Below are positions 13,291 to 23,786 of a DNA stretch of 64,000 nt, one piece after another (the first letter of the stretch is position 1; each line of letters begins with the position of its first letter). The DNA lies in the NCBI GenBank assembly GCA_029641185.1, contig JAPWGK010000005.1:372001-436000 (forward strand), given 5' to 3'. Position numbers and translations under genes: made by a program. A model generated the notes under the pieces. It made no database searches, was not told the origin of the DNA, and saw nothing but the letters and a program-made list of their open reading frames with translations. This stretch comes from Pseudofabraea citricarpa (taxonomy: Eukaryota > Ascomycota > Leotiomycetes > Helotiales > Dermateaceae).

Positions 13291-15169
13291 ATGTCCGATC
13301 TGACAACAGCACTAGTCCTAGCAACGGCACATATTTTTTGCTTCTACTTGAGCGGGTTCTTTAACGAGGGGCGCAAATCTGGGGCCGCGGATTTGGTGCT
13401 GGTGTCATCTGGAAGAGCGAGAGAGAGGCACACGTTTGTTCGGACAAGGTCTCGATGGCCCGAAGCTCTCTTGAGATGGCTGGTGTGTGTTCGAAATGCT
13501 TGGCTGGGTTGTTGTTTATATACCTTGACTCTGACTCTGACTCTGGCCGTGAAGGGTTCCGGTGAATGGAGACGGATATTCGGTATCGTACTCGAAAAGT
13601 CACATCGCGCGTGTGGATATGAAACGAGAGTGGTGTTGGGACACTTCTTGCGAGTTTTTTATCCAGACAGTATTGTGGCCCTCAGGAAATGGATACCCTC
13701 GAAAAATGAAATTTCAACCGCCCCTGGAAAATATGACAATTCTCTTAAAGTTGGTCTCTGACGACGTGCTCCAATTTGATTCGTTGCCACACACATCCAT
13801 CCCATTCTGCAGATACCATTCTTATTTATACCAAGGAACACTCCAAGCGCAACAGACTTGACAAGCAGCAGCGACCAACAAGAACAAGTTAGCGCGGGCA
13901 GCGGAGATCCATGTTCAGCAATTAGGTCACCGCCTTCTTTGGCAAGTCAAGCAAACCCATCCACGACGCTACACAGCTGCGCGACCTACTTTCCTGTCGC
14001 CTCGCACAGACGCTTCATCTATTCCGCAACTTCTCTGACAACAGCGCAGTGGCTGACAACAAGACGAAGTTAAGCGATGGCCGAAGCGAGGTGGGTGGGC
14101 AAAGGAGGAGAGAACGAAATGTATGACGGTGCATGGATTCTTTGCAAGACGAAGATCCTGCGACTGCTTTGAAAAGGTGCTACTTTTGTGCTGTTGTGCC
14201 GACAGAAGATAGTTCTTATTCGGCTGCTTTCGTGTTCCGAGGATCTCTTCGGCTTTATGTAGCTGGTTGGCGCTCCGGGTGAATGCGATACAGGAGGTCT
14301 GCATACCTACGAGAGAGTGTGTTTATCTTAGCAACCGTGTGCGTTTTTGAAAGTAGCTGATTTTCTTGAGGAATTAAATGCTTGTTGAAACCTCGAGTCC
14401 TGATTGAGAACCAAATGCCCCTCGAACGCGGGGAAAAGAAAGTTTAGAGAGAAGAAAACCGATTACTTATTCTAATAACACCCCAAACTTGTTTGAACTT
14501 ACATAAATACACCTACGGGGTGCCATGGCCCGTGCCATAGTGCTAAAGCCTTATTACGGAGTCGATTATCCTAAATTAGGTGTTAGCCAATACACGATAA
14601 GACAGGAGTTTCCAGGAGGCCGATATAAACCTGTGTGATCGACGCATTGACTTGGGATATCACTCACTTGTATTTTTCATAAAAAGTGAGGCTATTCAGA
14701 AGTTTGGTTTGGTTGTTGATTAAACCCCTTGGCGGCGGCGGTAGTAATAACGACTCCATCACGTCAAAAGATCTGCTACCTTAATTAGGTGTTGGTATAA
14801 AAGCTAAGGCTCCCATGGGTTATAGCACCTTTACATTACCCTGTAGGTGCTATTCGAGTAATCAGCCGCAAGAGAAAGTTAATAGCCCCAGAGATATCAC
14901 GATACAGGGAAAAGACCCAGGCATTGATACGATTCTACTAATGAAAGACGTAAAATAAAATGCAAAAAAGGGAAATTACAACTCTTGTCATATTGTTATA
15001 GTACTTATAAGCAGATATAGAGAAGCGACTGAGTCAAAAAGGGGTATCTATAAATACAAAACAGGCTATCACTCCAGAAATAAACAGAGTACCAATCCAG
15101 GATAGTACGAAATGGACATCCAAAGATAAAACAAGCGCCAGAACTCCTCTCGACTATCCATATGGACTT
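13291..15169. other. Intergenic DNA, AT-richer to the right
   Basis: No supported gene. The part from about 14440 is more AT-rich than its surroundings and holds related short phrases such as TTAGGTGTT (near 14576 and 14783) and a perfect short inverted repeat (separate entry). This suggests an old degraded repeat rather than a gene. Confidence 0.4.
14822..14853. repeat. Perfect 9-bp inverted repeat (hairpin)
   Basis: ATAGCACCT at 14822-14830 is followed after 14 bases by its exact reverse complement AGGTGCTAT at 14845-14853. It lies in AT-rich gene-free DNA about 320 bases beyond the end of the minus-strand gene at 15170. No T-tract follows, so I do not call a terminator. Confidence 0.7.
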
Positions 15170-16609
15170 TTAACCCCCCTGCGAGACTTGGATAGCAGCT
15201 AGAATCACTTGAAAAATGCCCAACAAGATGCTGGCGCCCGCGCCAATAGCAACAAACCAAAATGTCCAGTACTGCAGCGTATCTCTTCGATCATGAAGTA
15301 AATCGATTAGTGATTTAGGCTTTGTGACTTTAAGTTCATCGGCCAATCTTTCCACTCGTCGCACCAACACGGGAAAATCCCTGTCGATCAGATATAAGGT
15401 CCGATCTGGAGGGACCATTGAGTGGGCAAAGTGCTGATCTCGACAGAGGGCTCGTAAGAGTGGATCAGGATTACAAGACAGCACAGTTTCTGACTTGAAC
15501 ATGTTTTTGAAGAAACGCCTTGAAGTTTTGGCTTGTCCAAAGAGCAGTCGATAAGAGAGCAAGATCTCTTGGAGGAAATGGGTGATTTCTTCTGATGTGG
15601 CTCGCGGATCAATGGGATTTAACTCTCTACTGGCGAAGGCGTAGATGGCGCCTTTGGACTGTAGCATGGCGAGACAAAATGATGGATGCCGGAAAATCGA
15701 TAATGATCTTGTCGACTTATCGTAATCGAGATGGAGAGACATGGTATCTACCCATTGGATATTAACTCGCAGTATTGTATGTAAGAGATATGCGTTGACA
15801 TCCGATGAGCTTAGTGATGTCCACGAGATGGCTTGTTTCGAGAGTTCGCTGGAAATATCGTCAGGTGAAGAGCGAGCTGGAAGAAGGTTGCCGAATGCTT
15901 TCAGAAGAATGGCGAGTGGACGATCTGTTAGATCAATTGGTATGCTCCAGTTATCAAATACAAGACCAGTATTTGGCTGGCCAGGTGCTCTGTAGATGTT
16001 AAGGCTAGAGGGTCTCTTGGTATCAAAGGCAGGAAGAAAAAGCATCGACTGCCAACCCAGCATAGCCAAGACGAGACGTCGTTGTGCTACTGAAACATCA
16101 GGTGAAGCCGAATCCAACAGAAATATGTCTTCTTCGATGAGCTTCTCCTGGATATCATCGATGCTCAGGCTGTCTTGCGAACGAGCTATTTGGTTGATAG
16201 CCAGAAACGTCTCGTAGAATTTGGAGTTCTCCGCCAAGATCGTGGTCCCAGAATCCGCGTCTTTGGCCAAGAGAGAGGCTTCACCTTTTGGAAGTTTAGA
16301 TACTTGAAGCCACAGCCATTTCAAGTACCAGTCGAAGTCGGCTGGAACATGGGATGCGGCATATGGATTTTCGCTTTCGTTGGTTTCGGGTAGGAGGAAA
16401 GAAAGGATGGACGGGTCAATGGCGGGCGCAGTCTCGAGTTGAGCAGATCTCGACACTAGAATAGAATCACTTAGCAAATGTCCACAAATATTCAGAGTGT
16501 CGTGGTAGGAATACGCACATGATTTGTGTCTGCGCACACTTGAGATTAAGCGGAAGCGAGGGGTGTGCCTCGAACGTCCGCCCTCGTTCCGCTTTCTCCA
16601 TCTTCTCAT
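15170..16609 (-). CDS. Uncharacterised fungal protein with C-terminal membrane anchor
   Basis: One open frame of 479 codons. A likely 63-nt intron at 16518-16456 (GTGCGT donor, GCTAAGT branch, CTAG acceptor) is a multiple of three without a stop, so the spliced product is about 458 residues in the same frame. I recognise no named catalytic domain. The last 45 residues read DLLHDRRDTLQYWTFW followed by a hydrophobic segment (FVAIGAGASILLGIFQVILA) and a short tail, a layout I associate with lineage-specific fungal proteins anchored by their C-terminus. The preceding stretch (FPVLVRRVERLADELK) is a probable amphipathic helix. It faces away from the broken NLR-like locus starting near 17014. The true start is uncertain because the first 30 residues are Arg-rich and may be untranslated. 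Confidence 0.75.
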   Translation of the reverse strand: MRRWRKRNEGGRSRHTPRFRLISSVRRHKSCAYSYHDTLNICGHLLSDSILVSRSAQLETAPAIDPSILSFLLPETNESENPYAASHVPADFDWYLKWLWLQVSKLPKGEASLLAKDADSGTTILAENSKFYETFLAINQIARSQDSLSIDDIQEKLIEEDIFLLDSASPDVSVAQRRLVLAMLGWQSMLFLPAFDTKRPSSLNIYRAPGQPNTGLVFDNWSIPIDLTDRPLAILLKAFGNLLPARSSPDDISSELSKQAISWTSLSSSDVNAYLLHTILRVNIQWVDTMSLHLDYDKSTRSLSIFRHPSFCLAMLQSKGAIYAFASRELNPIDPRATSEEITHFLQEILLSYRLLFGQAKTSRRFFKNMFKSETVLSCNPDPLLRALCRDQHFAHSMVPPDRTLYLIDRDFPVLVRRVERLADELKVTKPKSLIDLLHDRRDTLQYWTFWFVAIGAGASILLGIFQVILAAIQVSQGG

Positions 16610-17013
16610 CTCTTTTTCTCAACTTTGCCTACTTCGTTTCGTCGGTTTAGAGTAAGTCGATTGAGCACGCAGATGAAGCAGGCCGCGAGGAAGGTCAAAT
16701 ATTTGGACAGTTCCCCACGAAGGACTATAGCTGACGACTATATTTAGTTTCCAACAGGACGAGTGCGACACGGCGGCTATGAGCTTGTCCCTGTTGGCTG
16801 CTTAATCCCGACAGCGTCAACTACCCCACCGTGACTTGTGCAATGCGCGCTTCTCTTCACCGACCATCAAACTGCACTGAGGCTCATACTTGGTTCAGCA
16901 ATGCGAGATGCCCTTCGTGGAAATGTTTGAGCATGCTCCACTCCTACAAGTTGCGACGCGACTGTCCAGCAAGATCTCACGGTCGGAGATAGGCTCGTCG
17001 CAATCTCAACCGC

Positions 17014-18809
17014 AAGATCTGGAAAGCCGCGCTCCATAGATACTACGATGAACTCGCAAACAGTAGTTATAAAGGCCACGCCATTGACAAGGATCTTTGG
17101 GAGATCAAAAAAATGTTGAGGGTCCTGGGAATGACTCTACCAAATTACAAGAACAATGAAGAAAACCTCCCCATGACGCCAGAGTTAGAAGACGCTCTTT
17201 GTGACGTGTACACAGATATCATATTATTTTGTGCACAGGCAACCACGTTCTTCCGAAACAATTCTGATAGGAGCCCAACAATTTGGTCTCGACTCAATGG
17301 GAAATTCCAGGAGACAATTACAAACCTGCAGCATCATTCAAAACTCGTAGACGAGCAAGTTGATATTGTTCGTCTACGACATAAATCCGATTCGGCGAAG
17401 ACTCTTAATACTTCTTAATACTATCGCCAATGTGAATGCTGTGTCACTGAGCGATCAAGGAAACCTTCCGTGTCATGCTTTGCTATATGGTCTGAATCCT
17501 CAATTTCAAGTCTCCCAATTTCACGCGGCCCTGGACCCCGGCTCTTTAGTAGATGGATATGAGCTAAAAGCATTGGCTATCCATGGGCTAGGAGTGGTAG
17601 CAGGGTAGGTAAGTCGTAAGTTGCACTTCATTACGCCAATGTATCCATGAAACTTTTCGATGCCATCGTTTGGGTACCATCAGAGACGCATGTAAAGATG
17701 GCTCAAGCGACTGCCAAATTCGCCTCAAAGCTCGGCCTACCCAGGGATGATACGGTTGCCAAGGAAGGTAGTATGCAGATGGTTCTCTTCAGTTCAAAAA
17801 TCACTTTCTATTCATAGATTCGTTCAAACCACAGTTCTTTCAAGTTTGTCCAAATACAGGGCCAGCTTCTTTCGTCAGGATTCCCGAACACACGGGGTAT
17901 GACAGGTCCTCAGCAAGGGCACGGATGGGAATCTTGGAAGACGTGTAGTGAAGTTCTTCCTCATGTCCAAAACTTGATCGAAATTGTCGAAAGGTAAAAG
18001 TCAAAACCAGAAAGTACAGAGGAGTTTGCGGAGCGAATATTTCGAGTTGGGACATGAGTTTGTACTTTCTTTTTGTGTAATAATCATCCATTGGACTGAA
18101 CAGAACTATTTCTTATACACAAGAACTGATTGCCCTACAGATATCTCTGGGAGACCGAACAGCCGACTACTGCTCTATACTTATTCAACTTTGGATTATC
18201 ATTGGCCTTTGACTCTGAGGGTCCAATCTGCAACTCTGCTGTACGGTTGTCAGGCCATATCGTTCTTGATGTCGCTCAACCCAAAGTTGCACTGAAAGAC
18301 TATCAAAAGACCCTGGAAGCGCGGCTCAAACTGTTCGACTCAGATGACCCCCAGATAGCTAACACATACGACTCTATCGCATGCGCATATACCGAGATAG
18401 GTGAGCTCCGAGGTATGACCGATGAGCATATCGCTCAACCAAGATACCCGAAGCATATCGGGGACATTATTCTTCTAGGGCACATCTATTACATGCAAAA
18501 CAAGAAGAACGAGGCACTTCAATTAGCTTCGAAAACTATCATGTCACGGAAGGGTGTTTTAGGCAGTAAAGTACGTAGAGTGGCAGATTCGATGTTCATC
18601 GTTGCTGATATGTTGCGTAGCACTGAAAACACCTTGATATAGCGCTGGGAATGATAGAAATGCAAGGACATTTGGCGAAGGCTTTAAGCACCTTAGGGAA
18701 CATGTTGGGAAAGAGTATTGATAGTGGCGAGGGGCTTAGATTGAAGAGGACTGCTAGGGAAGTTAGAGGGAAGATGCAAACGAGACTCCACACTTTTAAT
18801 ATATACTAA
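17014..18809 (+). pseudogene. Broken NLR-type gene (helical domain, NB-ARC fragment, TPR)
   Basis: Pieces of a fungal STAND/NLR protein occur in the right order but in different frames. From 17014 comes the N-terminal helical domain often found before fungal NTPases (KIWKAALHRYYDELA, then DIILFCAQATTFFRNN). After a 10-bp tandem duplication at 17404-17423 the frame shifts and leads to LDPGSL and AIHGLG, the approach to the P-loop. At 17588-17600 about 8 extra bases break the P-loop, whose rest (VGKS) is followed by TAA at 17613 where Gln is expected, then VALHYANV and FDAIVWVPSE. The NB-ARC core after that is missing. WKTCSEVLPHVQNL near 17930-17970 and TPR motifs (ALKDYQKTLEARLKLF, DPQIANTYDSIACAYTEIGE) follow across apparent introns. 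A 2-bp TA duplication near 18639 shifts into the C-terminal end EMQGHLAKALSTLG, stopping at 18807-18809. No functional product is likely. Confidence 0.8.
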
Positions 18810-19052
18810 TCCCCTTCAGGTGTTTGAGCATGTCCTCTTTTATTCAACGATAATTCCATGAGGTGCCTCCCCCTGCTTAACTTTCCCCTGAAGCTCTTTG
18901 CATTGTTTTAATAGGCGAGCTTTGAGAACTTGTACCCACTGAATTTGTACCCACTGGACCCTCTTGATTCCGTCTAGCGCATCCGGCACCGTGCCGCCAC
19001 GGCTAAATGAACACTTTCCGAGGACCCCTCATCCACCTCTATTCCTCTAACG

Positions 19053-19676
19053 ATGAACCGCCAGCGTAGCCTTCTGTCAAAGCCAATATCCTTCATCCTC
19101 GCAGGACTAGCTTTCATCGCTCTATTCAGCTTTATACAATTTCCCTTCAGCATCTCGAGCCCCTCACGACCCTCTCTTACCAATTCCAAAATGGGTATCA
19201 TCCATATCGTCATGTTCGAGTTCAAGGAGGAGGTCACGGCCGAAGAGATTGCAGATGTGAGTTTGCCTAGCCTTATTTCAATTGGACTTGAGTGACATTG
19301 ACGGAATTCAGGTATGCAACAGAATGCTCGCACTCAAGGAGAAATGCATCCACCCAACAACCAACACACCTTATGTCAAGATGGCCCTGGGAGGCAAAGA
19401 GAATAGTCCAGAGGGCATAGCAGTAAGCTCCAGCTCCCCAGCACTTACTCCCCAGCACTTAAATTCTTTTCCCCAACCACACTTGCAAATACATTTCACT
19501 CGTGATTCTAATTCCACCAGGGCGGCATCACCCATGCCTTTGTTGAGGAGTTTGAGAATGAAGAGGACAGGAAGTACTACCTGGAGAAAGATCCTGCCCA
19601 TCTGGCCTTCGTGAAGAGTGTCGGGTCTGTGGTGAAGAAGGCGCAGGTTGTCGATTTCACGCCTGGCCTCTTTTAG
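19053..19676 (+). CDS. Stress-responsive A/B-barrel (Dabb) domain protein
   Basis: Exons 19053-19256, 19312-19422 and 19521-19676 are joined by 55- and 98-nt introns, both in phase 0, giving 156 residues. The core from residue 47 (MGIIHIVMFEFKEEVTAEEI) to the end (KKAQVVDFTPGLF) is a dimeric alpha+beta barrel domain, usually about 100-110 residues and found as a stand-alone protein. THAFVEEFENEEDRKYYLEK matches the second half of that fold. With the first ATG the protein gains 46 residues including a hydrophobic stretch (FILAGLAFIALFSFI), a signal peptide or anchor. With the internal ATG at 19191 it is a plain cytosolic Dabb protein. Function in fungi is poorly known; relatives include stress-induced and polyketide-cyclase-like proteins. 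Confidence 0.85.
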
Positions 19677-20640
19677 TTGGAGTTCTTGTTTTCCTGGAGC
19701 GACAAGGCTCTGAGAAGTCTAAGATCAAACAAGACGTAAGATCAAAAGGAGCCTGAAATGGGGTTCTCGGATGCCTTAATCAGGTTATTCATTGCTGGAG
19801 TTGCGTGTGATTTTAGATGTACTGCCGCTAGGTAAAACATTATATAATATGAATTTGAGAAGCCTTTCTAATAAGATGCCATCACTCTTGATTGATTTGA
19901 ATCGAAACAGAGGTTTAGCTTTTCAATATATAACGACTGAGTTGACGTCCAGAATTGGTCGGCTATTTCAACGCGGTCAACATTCAAAACGGGATGCCTG
20001 GAGAATCTGTACATATGACACGCATGCAATGAGCATCCAATTCATGATTTCGATAACCTGGCATAGATGCCAATATTATAAGACTGGTATTTTAATGCTT
20101 GCATTGAAATGTCGACATCAGAAGCGAGTTCCTGTATCAAATAACCCCTCGTGACAACAGCAAGCTATGATTTCGAGCCCAAGTCCTTCAAACTCCAGTC
20201 ATACTCCGACTCGAGGCATTGCAGCCGAAAATCTCTTCGTAAAATAAAGACATATCAGATCAGCCTTGATTCCCAAAGACTAGAAACAGTATTTTCATCA
20301 ACCATGTTATTTAGAATTAATTCCAAGCTCTTGATAACACCGAAGACTATTGTTTCTAAAGATCCGAAGCAACGTTAGTCTGATTACTCACTTGCTAGAT
20401 TACAACCATGCCAAATTTCCGCTACAGGGATATGAAAGGGCCCATGAAATCTAGCCATGTTCAAGCTTGAGAGATCGCCAGATGAACCTTTAATCTCGAA
20501 AGTGTATTTATATTAGGAACGGTTTTTGGTCAAATCGCAGATGCTCTTCCAAACTGGGGCTAACATGCTCACATAACCCATGCACGGATCTGACCATACA
20601 CATATAAAAAGATGAGCAGTGGGTCTTATTTTACACTTGG
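19677..20640. other. Intergenic DNA, nothing recognised
   Basis: AT-rich sequence with only short open frames in biased composition. It includes the 3' flank of the Dabb gene. I see no RNA gene, repeat family or domain. Confidence 0.4.
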
Positions 20641-20649
20641 TCTTCAACA

Positions 20650-21600
20650 TGTCTGCTCTGCACCACAGCAGCGGTTAACTTGAGTTTCAGCAATGAAGGG
20701 AGTCTGCGTAACAAAGCAGCAGTAGTTGCTGCATCTACTCATTTCAGCGACATATATTCAGAAAATCCCGCGGCACATCCCGCACGCCATGTAGATCTTG
20801 TGTCGATTACCACTGACAACAGCAGGCAACATGACAGCGAGAATCTATCTTCCAACCCTTTCAAAGAAAACAATCCTTGAATGTCCACATCCTTTACTGA
20901 TTGGTAAGGAGTCTGCTGGCGGGTAATTTGAGAGGGCAGAACTAGAAGGACTTGGAAGATGGATGGACGTTTCTTGAGCTAGATGCAGAGACCAATGCCG
21001 CTGACTTTCCAAGGCGCGCACTCTCCCCCAAGCCTCTCATTATTTGCAGAAGGAGTGCGTTTCGCCATGTTCGCAGAGTTCCTTTTCGGGGGAGGAGCCA
21101 GAGTATCTAAATCATGGTTGCTAGAAGTGAAAGGCAGGGCGCTAAGAGACTTGAATGATGACATCTCAAGTCTAAAAGTGGATCCTTTGCTTGGGTTTAA
21201 GAAACGAATTTTCAATAAGCAAATGGTGCATCGGGCATCGAGAGGTATATCGAATACTACACAAGATTCGACATCTTCCTATACTTGGTGCTCAGAGGTG
21301 GAAGTCAAGACATACAGTGTGCACCGACGATCCGGTAAACCAATCGTCAAACCGGGTTTCTTATAATTCGATGATTTATCTTCAAAGGGACGTGGCTAAG
21401 CCTATTCCACGGAGCACTCCGACTGTGGAGCCTCCGACGATGCAGACGCAGCTCTTATCAAGTCTGAGTCCTTTGTTGAGTACCTCGCCGCAAGTTTCAT
21501 ATCGAGCGTTCTTGACCGATTTATGCCCCAAAATCACAAGGATACATGCACGAAATTTAGCAAGACCAAATGCTTAAGGGGCTTGGATAAGCTATAGAGT
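20650..21600 (+). pseudogene. Possible decayed protein-coding gene
   Basis: Several adjacent plus-strand pieces look protein-like but are separated by stops and frame changes. One is a 60-codon piece from about 20680 (ending SSNPFKENNP). A second runs from about 20983 (ALRDLNDDISSLKVDPLLGF). A third, in another frame, lies near 21235 (GIERYIEYYTRFDIFLYLVL). A fourth lies near 21420 (SESFVEYLAASFISSVLDRF). The helical, Leu/Tyr/Phe-rich composition resembles small fungal unknown proteins. I cannot name a family, and unusual introns in a living gene cannot be excluded. Confidence 0.3.
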
Positions 21601-22326
21601 TGTGTCGAGATTTGGGTGACCTCGCATCCCAACAAAAGTCTGACAACAGCGAGCTCTCTGACAACAATAGCTCTTTTAATTGCGCGCATCTAAATTTCGG
21701 AGTTCTGTCTAGATACACTCGTATCGGCAACGTGCTTTCGCGAACGTGTTACATGCAACAAGGAGTGGAGGAATTGAGAGCCAAAGGCAATGAGTATTTG
21801 TGACGTCACCTAATCCAGAGACGTTTGAGTTGAGGAAGAGAATGAGAACAAGGAGAGCGTTTTGTATACAAGGTGGGAATCAGAGGAAGATGGGAGAATA
21901 TATTATGAGTTTGAATAAAAATTGCAGGAAGGGGTGGTTTACAGTCAGTAGGTAGGTATTACAATCTGATAAATTATAGGCTATCTTGAAAATGAGGATT
22001 ATTTGGTGACAAAGGTAGAAGAATGTTTGATTTGTCACACTGTAGAAGTGGTGCAGAGATCTGGAGGGTTGGGAGTGCTGGAAAATTAATAGTCGGATAA
22101 GGCATAACGAGATAAGAAAGGATGGATTTGACTAACACAGTAACTAGAATAATACCATGTAATAGCAAGGCCCACAAAGACTCAGAAGGAGAACGCATCC
22201 ATTTCCGTAAAGATCTGTTTTGGAGAGACGAAGACTTCCCGTCAAGAATCTGCCGAATGAAGCATGCAAGTAAGCAAGCTTTCGCCTGGGCAATAAAATC
22301 TAGCGACCAGCCGTAACGACAACGAA
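21601..22326. other. Intergenic DNA, nothing recognised
   Basis: AT-rich sequence containing the 3' flank of the minus-strand gene that ends at 22327. No supported feature. Confidence 0.4.
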
Positions 22327-23355
22327 TTAAGCTTCGGCTGCTTCAAGTTTCCACCGCACACTAGTCATAGTCAACATCGGACCCAGTTTCGCCTCCCTGA
22401 GAAGCTTCCTCTCCTTACAACTCTCCAACCTCAATTCACCATCCACCTCATCACAACTTCTTTCGTTGGAGCAATACGGGCATATATCACTCCAATAACA
22501 CATCGTTCCTCTCCAAGTGCTCGTTCTCGTCTCCAGTCCCTCTGAGCTGAAAACCAAGCTATTGGCAGCCGGGATCTTCCAAGCCTGTGCCCGCTTTACA
22601 ATTCCCTCGAGTTCTTCCAACTTATCCTCGCTTGTCTCGAATTCCATCTCTATCTCCTTTAAGTTCTTCAGGTGTTTAAATGCGCATCCCCATTGAGTGT
22701 CCTGCCATTTTCCTTCAGCCTCAGCATTCTCCACCATATCCCACGACATCCCATTGGAATTGCCATGGTGAGGATCGATGCGCAGAGGTGCATTACCCTC
22801 ATTTTCCCACCAATCGCCTCTGCGAAACGTGATTTTCATCTTCTCGAGACGATGCATGCATGATTTCTTGCATAGATTCAGGAGGGAGCCCTCGATCCAG
22901 TACATCTGCGTAAAGAGATGGACCTCCCTGACAAGTGCCAATTGCCAGGCTTCCATGCACCGGAGATAGTATGATTCCTCATGGGTATGGCCAGAGGCAC
23001 TTGGGGGCGATCGCAAATGCCAGAACACATGCTCTTTCCTGGTTGCGGGAAGATGGTATGTTTCCATGTATGTACGGCGACATAGCAGAAGTACATTAAT
23101 AGATACTTTGCGTTTCCCAGTGTAGCCGGGTCGCGTGTAGTTGGTGTCGGGAGGGTATTGGTCGTCTGCACCGTCCTTGGTATATTCTGTGAGGGCGAAG
23201 TTGAAGATTGCATCTTTAATTTCCACCGGGATCGTGCCGTTGTAAAATAGAGAGGAAGATTGGGGATTAATCTCCAGGTCGGTCTTCTCTTGGATGGTAG
23301 TTTGTTGATTGGGGGATCTCCAGGCATTTTGCCTCGCATGTTGCGGGATTCTCAT
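22327..23355 (-). CDS. Uncharacterised fungal protein (2EXR/F-box-like start)
   Basis: A single uninterrupted frame of 342 codons. Residues 40-105 follow a pattern common in a large family of fungal unknowns: IPVEIKDAIFNFALTEY, then a Tyr/Pro-rich stretch with TRPGYTGKRKVSINVLLLCRRTYMET. In those proteins the segment marks a short alpha-helical domain often annotated 2EXR or F-box-like, followed by a variable region. A conserved-looking cluster CYWSDICPYCSNERSC near residues 287-302 could bind a metal. Its start at 23355 (MRIPQHARQ) is the first ATG of the frame. No function is established. It shares the strand with the dehydrogenase gene that starts at 24984, but they are separate transcription units. 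Confidence 0.75.
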   Translation of the reverse strand: MRIPQHARQNAWRSPNQQTTIQEKTDLEINPQSSSLFYNGTIPVEIKDAIFNFALTEYTKDGADDQYPPDTNYTRPGYTGKRKVSINVLLLCRRTYMETYHLPATRKEHVFWHLRSPPSASGHTHEESYYLRCMEAWQLALVREVHLFTQMYWIEGSLLNLCKKSCMHRLEKMKITFRRGDWWENEGNAPLRIDPHHGNSNGMSWDMVENAEAEGKWQDTQWGCAFKHLKNLKEIEMEFETSEDKLEELEGIVKRAQAWKIPAANSLVFSSEGLETRTSTWRGTMCYWSDICPYCSNERSCDEVDGELRLESCKERKLLREAKLGPMLTMTSVRWKLEAAEA

Positions 23356-23786
23356 GGTGTGGTCGTGGCGAAGATTATGTTCGAACTTATTGGTCTTTTT
23401 CTGGAGGTATATGATGATTGATTGATTGAAGTATGGAGGGGGTTCTGTGTTCTGAGTATTTGCTCAAGTTAATGTAGTAGTACAGCTTTGGTGAACTAGT
23501 GAAGTGAAAGAGGGGTGTGGTCTGCCCTGTCTGCCTTGCCCAATTCTAGGCAACCTTGCTGTCACCTGATTATCAGTACTCCTACCCAAGGCAACCTCGC
23601 ACTACTTGCCTAAAACCAGGTCGGTATTGGACCAAATGATTTGAAAAGTAAGAGGGAAATCGTTACTCCAAGCCACCATGTGTAAGGCTATCTGCCTTCA
23701 CAAACGCAAAGTCACGGGACCAACTGTTCATAGTAATTTTGGGTATATTTATTATTTATTTAAAGTTATCGTGTTGCGTAGAACGT
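23356..23786. other. Short intergenic region
   Basis: 5' flank of the unknown gene ending at 23355 and 3' flank of the dehydrogenase gene. I see no distinct feature beyond AT-rich runs near 23745-23770. Confidence 0.4.

Noticed and set aside
13291..13761. Plus-strand open frame of 156 codons
   Set aside because: No domain, Arg-rich and crosses a TGACTC simple repeat.
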